This document shows, piece by piece, positions 23,220 to 31,793 of a stretch of 64,000 nucleotides of DNA. The translations under genes were made by a program, and so were the position numbers. Source of the stretch: DATKZS01 sp035527835 [NCBI: bacterium]. Its GTDB lineage: Bacteria; RBG-13-61-14. Location: the NCBI GenBank assembly GCA_035527835.1, contig DATKZS010000109.1:1-64000 (forward strand). Reading direction: 5' to 3'. Below the pieces are notes generated by a model that searched no databases, was not told the origin of the DNA, and was given only the letters and a program-made list of their open reading frames with translations. Position 1 is the stretch's first letter. Every line of letters begins with the position of its first letter.

Positions 23220-24401
23220 ATGGCGCAGGTACTGGTGGGGATGAGGGTGCTGGATTTAACGCGGCTGTTGCCGGGTCCGTTCTGCACACAGATGCTGTCG
23301 GACCTGGGGGCGGAGGTTATCAAGATCGAGGCGCCGGGGGAGGGCGATTACAGCCGGACGCTGCACACGGCGATCCGGGGGTACGGCTCGACGTTCGTGA
23401 TGTTGAACCGGAACAAGAAGAGCATCACGCTGAACCTGAAGCAGCAGGCGGGGGCGGAGATCTTCCGGCGGCTCGCCGGGAGCGCGGACGTGGTGATCGA
23501 GAGCTTCCGTCCCGGCGTGGTGGACCGTCTGGGGATCGGGTACAAGAACCTGAAGCGCGACAACCGCAAGCTGATCTACTGCTCGCTCACCGGGTTCGGC
23601 CAGGACGGGCCTTACGCGCAGCGGGCGGGTCACGACATCAATTACCTTTCCTATTCCGGGATCGGCTCGCTGACCGGTCCGCACGGCGGGCCGCCGGTTC
23701 CGCTGGGCATCCAGGCGGCGGACATCGCGGGAGGGTCGCTGATGGCGGCGTTCGCGGTGATGGCGGCGCTGTACCAGCGTTCGCAGACGGGACGCGGCCA
23801 GTACATTGACGTGTCCATGTTGGATGGGCTCTTGGCGGTGGGGCAGACGCTGTTCGGCGAATATTTCTCGACGGGCAAGGCGCCGGGTCCGGGGACCATG
23901 CGGCTCTCCGGCGGCTACCCGGTGTACGGGATTTACGAGACCAGGGACGGCAAGCACTTCGCCCTCGGCGCGCTCGAGCCCAAGTTCTGGGAGACGTTCT
24001 GCAAGAAGGCCGGGCGGCCGGACCTGATCCTGCTGCACCAGTCCGCGCGGGACCAGGATAGCGAGAAGCTGGAAAAGGAGCTCAAGGCGCTGTTCAAGAA
24101 GAAGACGCGGGCGGAATGGTCTGCGCTTCTGGAGGGGGAGGACGCGTGCGCTTCTCCGGTGCTGACGCTGGACGAGGTGATGGACGACCCGCACCTCAAG
24201 CACCGGGGCATGTTCGTGACCGGCCCGCACCCGGAGGAGGGAGAGGTCACCCAGGTCGCGTTCCCGATCAAATTCTCCGACATCACGCCCGAAAAGCCCG
24301 GGCCCGCGCCCAAGCTCGGGCAGCACACCGAGGAGATCCTGCTCTCGGTCGGCTACTCCAAAAAAGAGATCGAGGGATTCAAGAAGGACGGAGTGATCTG
24401 A
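23220..24401 (+). CDS. CaiB/BaiF family CoA-transferase (class III)
   Basis: 393 residues from ATG 23220 (GGGAAGGAC upstream, promoter -10 just before); an in-frame start at 23154 falls inside the promoter. The class III fold is shown by VLDLTRLLPGPFCTQMLSDLGAEVIKIE, NRNKKSITLNLK and the catalytic Asp in DVSMLDGLLAV. The C-terminal part has HLKHRGMFV and GQHTEEIL. Such enzymes move CoA between carboxylic acids, or act as racemases (alpha-methylacyl-CoA racemase) within the same family; the length and the GPFCTQMLSDLGAEVIKIE start fit either. It lies near MaoC, acyl-CoA dehydrogenase and ETF genes, which suggests fatty- or aromatic-acid catabolism. Cytoplasmic. Confidence 0.88.
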   Translation: MAQVLVGMRVLDLTRLLPGPFCTQMLSDLGAEVIKIEAPGEGDYSRTLHTAIRGYGSTFVMLNRNKKSITLNLKQQAGAEIFRRLAGSADVVIESFRPGVVDRLGIGYKNLKRDNRKLIYCSLTGFGQDGPYAQRAGHDINYLSYSGIGSLTGPHGGPPVPLGIQAADIAGGSLMAAFAVMAALYQRSQTGRGQYIDVSMLDGLLAVGQTLFGEYFSTGKAPGPGTMRLSGGYPVYGIYETRDGKHFALGALEPKFWETFCKKAGRPDLILLHQSARDQDSEKLEKELKALFKKKTRAEWSALLEGEDACASPVLTLDEVMDDPHLKHRGMFVTGPHPEEGEVTQVAFPIKFSDITPEKPGPAPKLGQHTEEILLSVGYSKKEIEGFKKDGVI

Positions 24402-24443
24402 ACCATCCCTCCGCGTCAGCTGCAATCCAAGCAAGGAACAATC

Positions 24444-25619
24444 ATGGGTGATAAACATATTCATGTAAGCAAAAAGGGCGTGCCCTACTATCTGGTGCAA
24501 AAAACGAGGAAGGGGAAAAAGAGCTACCTCTGCGTGCCGCGGCCGCCGGATGGTCCTGATTTCGTGGTGCTGGAGGCCGTGCCCGAGGGCTATGAGATTT
24601 GCGAGACGCGCGGCAAGGTGAATTGCCTGCCCATTGCGGTCGAGGGCATCCCGGCGGAGGACGTGGAGAAGGTGAAGGCGGAGCTTGCCAGGCACGAGGC
24701 CTTTGAGGGCTGCCGGATGGAAATTACTCAGGACCAGATCGTGGTCCACCTCTACCTGCTGAATCCCTTCCTGAAGAATCTGATGCAGGAAAGCCGCGAG
24801 GTTGCCGGCCTGCCCCCCCTCACGCCGCAAGAGTTCGAGGCGATAAAGCGGGAGGCGGGCCCGTCCCAGTTTTACATGCCCTTCCTGCGCTTTACGCTCC
24901 AGGACCGGAGAAGGCTGGATTATGTGGCCGAGGGCTTCGCGGCCGGAGACAGGGGAGACGATGAACCGGATTGGGAATTCGTGGATTTCGGCAAGATCGG
25001 ACGGATTTCGCGACAACTCATCGAGGAATTTCTCGCCGATATGCATTCAGCTCCGGCCATTGGGGCGCTGGATCCGGGGCCGGAGGCCAAGTCCTCGGGG
25101 CGGCGCCGGAGAAAACGCCCGCGCCGCAAGAAAGGAGAGAAGGCCAGGATTTACACGCTGAAGGTCGAACTGGAATCGGGGTACATCGTGGACAAAAAAT
25201 ATGGGGGTCATGAAATTTCCCGAACCATCCAGATCCTTGGCGATCAGTCCCTGCAGGATCTGCACGAAATAATTTTCGACGCCTTCGAGCGGGAGGATGA
25301 GCACCTTTATGAGTTCTTCTTCGGAAAGCGGCCTTATGGCAGAAAGAACCGGGTCTACGCCCATCCCTTCAGCCTGGAAGATAGCCCGTTCGGACCGGAG
25401 CCGAATATCGTGGGAACGGTTGATGAAACCTGGATTGACGACCTGAACCTCCGGCCCCGCCAGACCTTCGGTTACCTCTTCGACTACGGCGACGACTGGG
25501 TGCACCGGATCAGGGTGGAGAAGATCGAGGAAGCGGCCCCGGAAGGCGATTACCCGCGTATCACCGCGGCCGTGGGCGAGGCCCCGCCGCAGTATCCGTT
25601 CGATGATGACGAAGATTAG
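24444..25619 (+). CDS. Plasmid pRiA4b ORF-3-like domain protein
   Basis: 391 residues. The N-terminal 210 residues are of unknown family (starts HIHVSKKGVPYYLVQ). A very basic linker (GRRRRKRPRRKKG, about residue 215-228) leads to a C-terminal domain of the pRiA4b ORF-3 type: YTLKVELES..., ISRTIQI, QSLQDLHEIIFDAFERE, HLYEFFFG, FGYLFDYGDDWVHRIRVE. That domain is widespread and usually found in proteins of unknown function. The gene follows the CoA-transferase by 42 bases on the same strand and may be co-transcribed, but a functional link is not evident. The linker could bind nucleic acid. Confidence 0.8.
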   Translation: MGDKHIHVSKKGVPYYLVQKTRKGKKSYLCVPRPPDGPDFVVLEAVPEGYEICETRGKVNCLPIAVEGIPAEDVEKVKAELARHEAFEGCRMEITQDQIVVHLYLLNPFLKNLMQESREVAGLPPLTPQEFEAIKREAGPSQFYMPFLRFTLQDRRRLDYVAEGFAAGDRGDDEPDWEFVDFGKIGRISRQLIEEFLADMHSAPAIGALDPGPEAKSSGRRRRKRPRRKKGEKARIYTLKVELESGYIVDKKYGGHEISRTIQILGDQSLQDLHEIIFDAFEREDEHLYEFFFGKRPYGRKNRVYAHPFSLEDSPFGPEPNIVGTVDETWIDDLNLRPRQTFGYLFDYGDDWVHRIRVEKIEEAAPEGDYPRITAAVGEAPPQYPFDDDED

Positions 25620-25707
25620 TACGACGACGAGAATGAAGACGGCCTCGATGGATGACGCCGCCGTCTGATTCCTCGCGGCATCGAGACCATCCTCCGATCA
25701 GAGGCGT

Positions 25708-25728
25708 CCACCGGTTACAAACCGGTGG
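25708..25728. terminator. Hairpin between convergent genes
   Basis: CCACCGGTT-ACA-AACCGGTGG is a perfect 9-bp stem midway between convergent stops. No T-tract on either side, so bidirectional termination is an inference. Confidence 0.45.
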
Positions 25729-25739
25729 CACGCAGGTCA

Positions 25740-27086
25740 CTACAGCTTAAACCCCTCCGGGAAGCATCGTTTCCAGAAGCCGCGGATGAAGATCATGCCG
25801 ATGACGGCGCGTCCGATGAGGAAGCCGGTGGACCAGAGCAGGGAGAAGGCGATGACCTGGTCGGCGGTGCCGACCTTGCCCACCGAGACGATGAGGAACC
25901 AGGCGATGAGCTGGGGCCCTCCGTAGCCGCCGACGCCGATGGGGAGGAAGACGGAGATCACGATGACGGGGATGACGATGAGGGCGAGCGGGAGCGGCGG
26001 GTCCACGCCCATGGCGCGGAGCGCGGCGTAGCTGGAGGCGATGGAGGAGCAGAGGAGGACCATGCGGACGGCCCAGACCCGGAGGTAATGGTTCCAGCGG
26101 GCGAGGCTGAAGGTGCGCAAGAGCTGCATGAGCTCGCCCACGATCTTCTGGGCGCGGGTCTTGGACTCGACGCCTTCCCGGCCGGAGGCGATCCAGGTCA
26201 TGGCGCGGTCGCGCAACGGGCTGTGCCAGAAGGCGACGTTGCCCAGAAACAGCGCCCAGAAAATGATGCAGGCCGCGAGCCAGGCGGGGCCGATGGCCGG
26301 GATCAGGCCGGTGTGCAGGTTGTAGATGACCGCGGGCAGCAGCACGGTGAAGTTGGCGGTCAGGTCCATGATCATGGACCAGAGGTTGGAGCTGACGCTC
26401 TCGGTGACGGGCACCTTTTTCACGCGGAGCATGTAGAGCGGGAAGAAGACCTCGGCCAGCACGGCGAGCCCGACCTGGATCACGTAAGGCGCGCCGCGGC
26501 ACTCCATCAGCTCGCGGAACTTGATGTCCGGGACGTTGAAGAACTTGTAGGCCATGCCGAAGCTGAGCACGTCGGCCATGAAGAAGATGAAGCAATGGAG
26601 GACCATCAGCGGCAGGAAGAAGCGGAGGTCGGCGGCCCGGACCAGGGCCCAGATGTCGGACATCTTGACCTTCTTCACGTAATTCACGGACACGGGCGCA
26701 TGGTCGGGGATGCGGGTGCCGGCGGTGCGGCTGATGGCGGCCGCGCCTGAATTGCTCTCCGGCCGGAACTCGAAGTCGCCTCCGGCCGGGCAGCCGGCCG
26801 CGGCCAGGTCGCCCTTGTCCTCCTGCTCGGCCTCGCCCTTCTCGCAATAGGTAACGGTGCCGTCAATGCTCTTGATCGCCACCGATCCCTTTTTCACGCC
26901 GCTCGCCTTAAGCTCGGTCCACTCCGTCCCGGAAAATTCGTAGCGCTCGTCCACCACGTTGCTGGACAGCCCGGTGAACACGTAAACGAGGATGACGGCG
27001 GTGAAGACGTAGGGCACGAGCTGGCTTGCGAGCGACGGTTTTTTTACTTCGGCGTCCGGCCCCGGCTGGTTCTCGACCTGGCCCAT
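25740..27086 (-). CDS. Lysylphosphatidylglycerol synthase/flippase-like integral membrane protein
   Basis: 448 residues. One N-terminal helix (LVPYVFTAVILVYVFTGL), an extracytoplasmic insert of about 110 residues, then six to seven membrane helices of the LPG-synthase TM/UPF0104 (AglD-like) type, including the conserved late segment VFLPIGVGGYGGPQLIAWFL. This family flips or modifies lipids or isoprenoid-linked sugars. The extracytoplasmic insert is unusual for the family and has two cysteines (YCEKGE, GCPAGG). It is the last of three minus-strand genes after the YkgJ-type protein (19-base gap) and MaoC; a link to the O-glycosylation locus at 49806-56005 is possible but speculative. Confidence 0.75.
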   Translation of the reverse strand: MGQVENQPGPDAEVKKPSLASQLVPYVFTAVILVYVFTGLSSNVVDERYEFSGTEWTELKASGVKKGSVAIKSIDGTVTYCEKGEAEQEDKGDLAAAGCPAGGDFEFRPESNSGAAAISRTAGTRIPDHAPVSVNYVKKVKMSDIWALVRAADLRFFLPLMVLHCFIFFMADVLSFGMAYKFFNVPDIKFRELMECRGAPYVIQVGLAVLAEVFFPLYMLRVKKVPVTESVSSNLWSMIMDLTANFTVLLPAVIYNLHTGLIPAIGPAWLAACIIFWALFLGNVAFWHSPLRDRAMTWIASGREGVESKTRAQKIVGELMQLLRTFSLARWNHYLRVWAVRMVLLCSSIASSYAALRAMGVDPPLPLALIVIPVIVISVFLPIGVGGYGGPQLIAWFLIVSVGKVGTADQVIAFSLLWSTGFLIGRAVIGMIFIRGFWKRCFPEGFKL

Positions 27087-27105
27087 TAGGTTTTTCCTTT
27101 CCCTT

Positions 27106-27435
27106 TCACTTCCTGGCGGAGCACAGCCGCGAGCGGCCCGGGGTGAACTCCCGGCACACCCGCGGCCTGGTCTTATAGATCAAGCAGGTGGTGCGGCCCT
27201 CATCGCCGACCGGCTTGTTGAAGCGGCACGGCTTGAAGCGGCGCAAGCCGGCCAGGCCCGACTCCTCCTCCCAGTACCTCTGTTCCTCCTCGAGCGCGGC
27301 CAGGATGTCCTCGCGCTTCTCCTCTTTCCAGCGGGGCACGTCGTCTGGTGAAACGTAGCGCGAAAAGGGGTCCTTGCAGCAGCGGCCGCAACGCAGGCAC
27401 ACGGCCTCCCTTATTTTTTCCGTTGATTCGTCCAT
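27106..27435 (-). CDS. YkgJ-family cysteine cluster protein
   Basis: 109 residues from ATG 27435; longer upstream frames run through a palindrome and are not credible. Cysteine pattern CLRCGRCC near the N-terminus, then KPCRFN, TTCLIYKTRPRVCREF and a final SRLC. This spacing defines the YkgJ/UPF0153 zinc- or iron-binding family. The biochemical role is unknown in general. It precedes the LPG-synthase-like gene by 19 bases and is probably co-transcribed with it. Confidence 0.85.
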   Translation of the reverse strand: MDESTEKIREAVCLRCGRCCKDPFSRYVSPDDVPRWKEEKREDILAALEEEQRYWEEESGLAGLRRFKPCRFNKPVGDEGRTTCLIYKTRPRVCREFTPGRSRLCSARK

Positions 27436-27466
27436 GCTGTTTTCAAGCCGATGGCTCCGCGCGAGA

Positions 27467-27504
27467 GCTTTGCAGTGCGCGGGCATGCCCGCGCACTGCA
27501 AAGC
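27467..27504. repeat. Perfect 38-bp palindrome
   Basis: GCTTTGCAGTGCGCGGGCAT and its complement form an uninterrupted 19-bp inverted repeat centred on GGGCATGCCC. It sits between the MaoC stop and the YkgJ-type gene on the same strand. Confidence 0.85.
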
Positions 27505-27524
27505 GGCGTTTCGCGGCGCTCTAT

Positions 27525-28382
27525 TTAGAGGCTTACCTTTCCGAGCTCGGCGCGGCCGTTCTTGATCACGGGCTCGCCGGCGGGGTTCGCGGCCTCGAAG
27601 CCCAGGAGCTTGTCCTTTTCCATCCACCATCCCTTGATGGTGAGCACGTCAGTCGGGCGCACCGGCTTACTGAAGCGCACGGAGAATTTGCGGAGGCTGG
27701 TGGGGTCTCCGCCGCAGGCGTTCTGCACGACGGCCTTGTGGCAGAAGGCCAGGGTGCACAGGCCCTGGAGGATGATGCCGCCGAGCCCGACCTTCTTGGC
27801 GAAGTCCTCGTTCACGTGGATCGGGTTGTGGTCGCCGCTGGGCTCGGCATAGACGTAGCTCTGGCCGACGAGCACGCGCTCCTTGGACTCGAACGCGGTG
27901 TTGGACTTGTCCTCCTCCGGCTCCGGCGTCTTGGCCTTCTTCTCGAGCTTGCCGTAGCCGCGCACGAAGAAGCTGAAGAGCTGGCGGCAGACCGGCTCTC
28001 CGGTCACGAGCTTGGTGGACGACTCGACGATGAGCAGCTCGCCCGAGCCCTTGTCCTGGATGTCCTGGATCTTGCCGGCGGTCAGCACCTTCTGGCCCGG
28101 CTTCACCACCTTGAACCACTCGATCTCCTGCTCGCCGTGGACCAGGAAGGCCATGAAGCCCTGCCCGACCTCCTGGTCGAAAAACACGGAGGCCAATGCG
28201 CCGCCGCCGTAGTTCACGGCGAACATGGGCGGAGCGATGACCCCGCCCTCCCGCGAGCCGTTGATGTACCACGGGTTCGGATCGTTGGTGGCGAGAGCGT
28301 AATACATGCTCTCGTGGCCCTTGATCTCGACCTCGCCGGGCGGGTAAACCTTTCCGATCACTGCTTTGTTCAGTTCCGGCAT
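27525..28382 (-). CDS. MaoC-like double-hotdog (R)-hydratase/dehydratase
   Basis: 285 residues made of two hotdog halves. The N-terminal half is FAS1_DH-like (PNPWYIN, GVIAPPMFAVNYGG) and the C-terminal half has the MaoC catalytic box (YVYAEPSGDHNPIHVNEDFAKKVGLGGIILQGLCTLAF), with Asp and His of SGDHNPIH as the expected catalytic pair. Members hydrate trans-2-enoyl-CoA in beta-oxidation or polyhydroxyalkanoate precursor supply. Its neighbours are not obviously linked, but the window carries further acyl-CoA genes. Cytoplasmic. Start ATG 28382 with GGAGGAAGTC just upstream. Confidence 0.85.
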   Translation of the reverse strand: MPELNKAVIGKVYPPGEVEIKGHESMYYALATNDPNPWYINGSREGGVIAPPMFAVNYGGGALASVFFDQEVGQGFMAFLVHGEQEIEWFKVVKPGQKVLTAGKIQDIQDKGSGELLIVESSTKLVTGEPVCRQLFSFFVRGYGKLEKKAKTPEPEEDKSNTAFESKERVLVGQSYVYAEPSGDHNPIHVNEDFAKKVGLGGIILQGLCTLAFCHKAVVQNACGGDPTSLRKFSVRFSKPVRPTDVLTIKGWWMEKDKLLGFEAANPAGEPVIKNGRAELGKVSL

Positions 28383-28445
28383 GACTTCCTCCTTTCCGGG
28401 CTATCAGTACATTTAAGTCTTGGAAACCGTATGATGGGAATTTTC

Positions 28446-28524
28446 AACGCCAAGACGCAAAGACGCAACGTATTTTTTTATTTTCTTTTTTCTTGGCATC
28501 TTGGCGCCTTGGCATCTTGGCGTT
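28446..28524. repeat. CTTGGCATCTTGGCG inverted hairpin (copy 1)
   Basis: AACGCCAAGACGCAAAGACGC (left) and TCTTGGCATCTTGGCGCCTTGGC... (right, 28491-28524) are inverted arrays around a T-rich loop. The same family occurs at 29537-29617 and 34847-34924. Confidence 0.75.
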
Positions 28525-28579
28525 AAAAATTCCCTCCATGAATGAACACAACATTATTACCACAACCCGGCCCTGTTTG

Positions 28580-29470
28580 TCATCCGTTGGTCCGATGCGC
28601 CAATTCATCGAAGATTTTATCCGCGAGGTAACTGGAGCGTACCAGGGGCCCGGCGAAGACGGTGAGGCCGAGGGCTCGGCCGTATGCGGATAGCTCGTCA
28701 TATTCGCGAGGCTCCCAGAAGCGGGCCACGGGCAGGCGACCGCGGCGGGGCTGAAGGTATTGGCCGATGGTGACGATGGCGCAGCCGGCGGCCGCGAGGT
28801 CGTTAAGCGCGGCCTTGACCTCGTCCTTGTCCTCGCCCAGGCCGACCATGAGGCCGGACTTGATCACGGTCCCGGCGCCGGCCTCGCAAGCCAGCTCGCG
28901 GGCCCGGGAGAGGACGGCCAGCGAGCGGAGATAGTCCGCCGCGGGCCGCACCGCCGGGTAGAGGCGGGAAACGGTCTCCAGGTTGTGGTTGAACACGTGG
29001 GGCGCCGCGGCCATGACCGTGCGCACCGCATCCGGGTCGCCCCGGAAGTCCGGGGTCAGGACCTCGATGCTCGCCGCGGGCAGGCGCGACTTGAGCGCGA
29101 GGATGACTGATGCGAAGTGGGCGGCGCCGCCGTCGGCGAGGTCGTCGCGGGTGACGGAGGTCACGACCACGTGCCTGAGCCCGAGCTCGGCGGCGGCCGA
29201 GGCGACGGCCTGCGGCTCGGCCGGGTCGAGCGGGAGCGGGCTTCCGGGAGTGACGGCGCAGAAGCGGCAGGCGCGGGAGCAGCGATTGCCCATGATGAGG
29301 AAGGCGGCGGTGGGCCGGGAGAAGCATTCCGTGATGTTGGGGCAGCGGGCGGACTCGCACACGGTGTGCAGCGACGAGCGGCGCAGGCGGACCTTCACCT
29401 CCCGCGCGGCTGCCCGCGAGCGGCAGGGGTTGAGGACGTAATGTGGGAGCCGGTCAATTTTGCGCTTCAT
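28580..29470 (-). CDS. lipA: Lipoyl synthase LipA
   Basis: 296 residues. The auxiliary 4Fe-4S cluster motif CESARCPNITEC (Cx4Cx5C) is followed by the radical SAM motif CSRACRFC (Cx3Cx2C). The C-terminus has the family's RSSY motif (PLVRSSYLADKI), whose serine ligates the auxiliary cluster. The enzyme inserts two sulfurs into octanoyl groups on E2 and GcvH proteins. No lipB is adjacent. A monocistronic gene, flanked on both sides by CTTGGCG hairpins. Confidence 0.93.
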   Translation of the reverse strand: MKRKIDRLPHYVLNPCRSRAAAREVKVRLRRSSLHTVCESARCPNITECFSRPTAAFLIMGNRCSRACRFCAVTPGSPLPLDPAEPQAVASAAAELGLRHVVVTSVTRDDLADGGAAHFASVILALKSRLPAASIEVLTPDFRGDPDAVRTVMAAAPHVFNHNLETVSRLYPAVRPAADYLRSLAVLSRARELACEAGAGTVIKSGLMVGLGEDKDEVKAALNDLAAAGCAIVTIGQYLQPRRGRLPVARFWEPREYDELSAYGRALGLTVFAGPLVRSSYLADKIFDELAHRTNG

Positions 29471-29536
29471 GGCGGTTAAATTTTATGGCCGGCGGCCGGG
29501 CGATGCAATGAGCCGATAAAAGCAGACAAGAAGATT

Positions 29537-29617
29537 ACCGCCAAGACGCCAAGGCCTCCAAGAACGCCAAGAAAAAATATTTTTATTAATTCTTGGCAAC
29601 CTTGGCGTCTTGGCGGT
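29537..29617. repeat. CTTGGCGTCTTGGCGG inverted hairpin (copy 2)
   Basis: ACCGCCAAGACGCCAAGGCC... from 29537 is complementary to ...CCTTGGCGTCTTGGCGGT ending 29617, with an AAAAATATTTTTATTAA loop. It fills much of the spacer 29471-29818. Confidence 0.8.
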
Positions 29618-29735
29618 GACCTTTTTGCCGATACCTTTCGAGAACGGACTCTCCCTGATCATCGCAGCGGCACCAGCCCTTTCTTGCTGGCCGGACGGGT
29701 GACGGCGGCGCTGATCGGGACGGGGCCGGCTCGCG

Positions 29736-29764
29736 TTACCATTGCCGCTGATCTGGGTTATACT
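29736..29764 (+). promoter_or_regulatory. Promoter ahead of the radical SAM gene at 29819
   Basis: TTACCA (29736-29741) and TATACT (29759-29764) with 17-base spacing. The leader is about 48 bases. The bases before it (29640-29735) hold no gene I can recognise. Confidence 0.55.
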
Positions 29765-29818
29765 GAATTTAAGAATATCTGAGATGGTTCGTCAAGGGAA
29801 GGGTAATAAGGAGCGCGG

Positions 29819-30769
29819 ATGGGCAAGGGCCAGGGAAAATACGTATTCGGTCCGGTGCCGTCGCGGCGGCTGGGGCGGTCGCTGGGGGTTGACCTGATCC
29901 CCTATAAGACCTGCTCTTACGATTGCGTGTACTGCCAGATCGGCCGGTCGGAAGCGACGACCATCGAGCGCAAGGTTTATGCTCCCGCCCGCGCCGTGAT
30001 CGAGCAGGTCCGGGAGCGGCTTAATCGCGGCGCCGCCCCCGACGTAATCACCATCTCCGGGTCGGGCGAGCCCACGCTGCACGCGGAGATCGGGGACGTG
30101 ATCGCGGCCATCAAGGGCATGACCGCCGCGCCGGTGGCGGTGCTGACCAACGGGTCGCTGCTCTTTCTGCCCGAGGTGAGGCGGGCGCTGATGGACGCGG
30201 ACATCGTGGCGCCGGACCTGGACGCGGCCGATCCGGAGACGTTCCAGAGCGTCAACCGGCCGCACCCGGAGCTTAAGCTTTCCGAGATCATCGCCGGCTT
30301 GCGGTCGTTCGCCCGGGAGTACCGGGGCCGGCTGCTGCTCGAGGTCTTTCTGGCGGAGGGCCTGAACGCGGACGCGGCCCAAGTTGCGAAGCTCGCGGCC
30401 ATCGCCCGCGGTCTCAAGTCCGGCCGGGTGCAGCTCAACACGGTGAGCCGGCCGCCGGCCGAGCAGTGCGCGCTGGCGGTGTCGCGGGAGAAGATGGCCG
30501 AGCTCGCGGCGCTGTTCGAGCCGCCGGCCGAGGTGATCGCGGATTTCCGGGCGGGCGTTAAATCAGCTCCCGCGGCCTCCGGGAGCGGCGCCGAAGTTCT
30601 GGCCATGCTGTCCCGCCGGCCGTGCACCATGGAGGACATCGCGGCGGGGCTGAGCTTGAGCCGGAAGCAGGCGCGGGAATTGGTGGACAAGCTGATCAAG
30701 GACAAGCAGGCGCGCATTTACGAGCAGGGCGGCCGGACGTACTACGCGGCCCGCGGCCGGGAGCGGTGA
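29819..30769 (+). CDS. Radical SAM protein of the COG0731 type with C-terminal winged helix
   Basis: 316 residues. YVFGPVPSRRLGRSLGVDLIP is the characteristic opening of this Fe-S oxidoreductase group; the cluster motif CSYDCVYCQIG (Cx3Cx2C) follows at about residues 32-39, then TISGSGEPTLH (SAM-binding GGE-like motif). A C-terminal region (RRPCTMEDIAAGLSLSRKQARELVDKLI) looks like a winged helix and ends with a short strand RIYEQGGRTYY. The bacterial members lack a firm function; the archaeal relatives include wyosine-synthesis enzymes. It has its own promoter and is followed by an independent promoter for the lipoprotein gene. Confidence 0.85.
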   Translation: MGKGQGKYVFGPVPSRRLGRSLGVDLIPYKTCSYDCVYCQIGRSEATTIERKVYAPARAVIEQVRERLNRGAAPDVITISGSGEPTLHAEIGDVIAAIKGMTAAPVAVLTNGSLLFLPEVRRALMDADIVAPDLDAADPETFQSVNRPHPELKLSEIIAGLRSFAREYRGRLLLEVFLAEGLNADAAQVAKLAAIARGLKSGRVQLNTVSRPPAEQCALAVSREKMAELAALFEPPAEVIADFRAGVKSAPAASGSGAEVLAMLSRRPCTMEDIAAGLSLSRKQARELVDKLIKDKQARIYEQGGRTYYAARGRER

Positions 30770-30814
30770 CCGCGCGGCAAGGTCCGGCCGGGCCCCGAGC
30801 CCGCGGCCCGTTCT

Positions 30815-30843
30815 TTGACCCCCCTGAGCCATGCGGTTATAAT
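30815..30843 (+). promoter_or_regulatory. Strong sigma-70-type promoter for the lipoprotein-sigma factor operon
   Basis: TTGACC (30815-30820) and a consensus TATAAT (30838-30843) with ideal 17-base spacing. Transcription would start close to the AAGGAGG ribosome site at 30851. Confidence 0.75.
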
Positions 30844-30865
30844 AAAATTCAAGGAGGCCAAGGAC

Positions 30866-31783
30866 ATGAAAAAGAGCGCACTGATTTTCGGTCTTTTCCT
30901 GGCACTGGCGCTGGTTCTCGCTTGCTGCGCTCCCAAGAAGCCGGCGGGCCCGCCGCAGGAGCTGGTTGACGAGATCGGGGCGGCCGAGTCGGTTTACCAT
31001 GACCTGAGCGCGCTGAACCCGTCGGACCAGAACAGCGCGTCCTATCGCGCGCTGATCGCGGACGCCAAGGGCAAGTTGGACGCGGGCGACTACAAAGGGG
31101 CGATGGCCAAGGCCCGGGCGGCGCACCTGGAGGCCGAGCGGCTCTACGCGCGCCTGGTTTACGCGGAGCTGGAAAAATACCACCCGCCCACGCCGCTAAC
31201 CTATCACTACCGGCAGGGGCTCAAATCCTCGGACGACGCCCAGAAGGCCGGCGACATCCCGGGCGCGATCAAGGCGGCGCAGGACGCGCGGGAGCAGGCG
31301 CGGCTCGCCCTGCAACTGCAGAAGCAGTGCATGGACGACATGGCGCAGCGTCTGGCGGGCTTGAAAAACGAAATCGAGCTGCTTTACAAGCCGAACCTGG
31401 ATCTCATTTTGCTTTACTGGGACTCGATGGACTCGCTTCCCCAGCTTGACTGCGAGAAGAGCAAGGCCATGGTTAACGAACTGGCCCGCTGGGTCGCGCA
31501 GTTCAAGGCCAACACCATCGCGATGCAGCGGGTGTATTACGTGAACGCCTCGTTCGACTACATCAAGATGTACGGCGACCCGTACATGTACGGGGAGGTC
31601 ACTCCTGACGGGAAGCTGAAGACCCGGGTTGACCAGGTGCAGGTGGGCCAGCCGTTGACGTTCATCCGGAGCATGCTGTTTTCCCGGGACAAGACCCTTT
31701 ATTTCGTGGAGGACCAGCGCAACGGCGTGGAGGGCTGGATGGCGGAGGAGCGGGTTTGGCCGGAGCGCGCGATGCAGCACTAA
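30866..31783 (+). CDS. Lipoprotein with helical repeats and C-terminal SH3-like domain
   Basis: 305 residues from ATG 30866 (AAGGAGG 8 bases upstream). The signal peptide ends in lipobox LVLACC. The central region is mostly helical (KLDAGDYKGAMAKARAAHLEAERLYARLVYAELEKY), with a DUF4398-like look, and the C-terminal 70 residues are beta-rich and SH3-like (VGQPLTFIRSMLFSRDKTLYFVEDQRNGVEGWMAEE). Probably anchored to the outer or inner membrane and facing the periplasm. It is followed after 10 bases by an ECF sigma factor gene, so it could report envelope state to it; no standard anti-sigma domain is visible. Confidence 0.75.
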   Translation: MKKSALIFGLFLALALVLACCAPKKPAGPPQELVDEIGAAESVYHDLSALNPSDQNSASYRALIADAKGKLDAGDYKGAMAKARAAHLEAERLYARLVYAELEKYHPPTPLTYHYRQGLKSSDDAQKAGDIPGAIKAAQDAREQARLALQLQKQCMDDMAQRLAGLKNEIELLYKPNLDLILLYWDSMDSLPQLDCEKSKAMVNELARWVAQFKANTIAMQRVYYVNASFDYIKMYGDPYMYGEVTPDGKLKTRVDQVQVGQPLTFIRSMLFSRDKTLYFVEDQRNGVEGWMAEERVWPERAMQH

Positions 31784-31793
31784 GGACACGGAA

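Noticed and set aside
23256-25046. 596-codon minus-strand frame opposite the CoA-transferase
   Set aside because: It runs across two plus-strand genes with clear family motifs.
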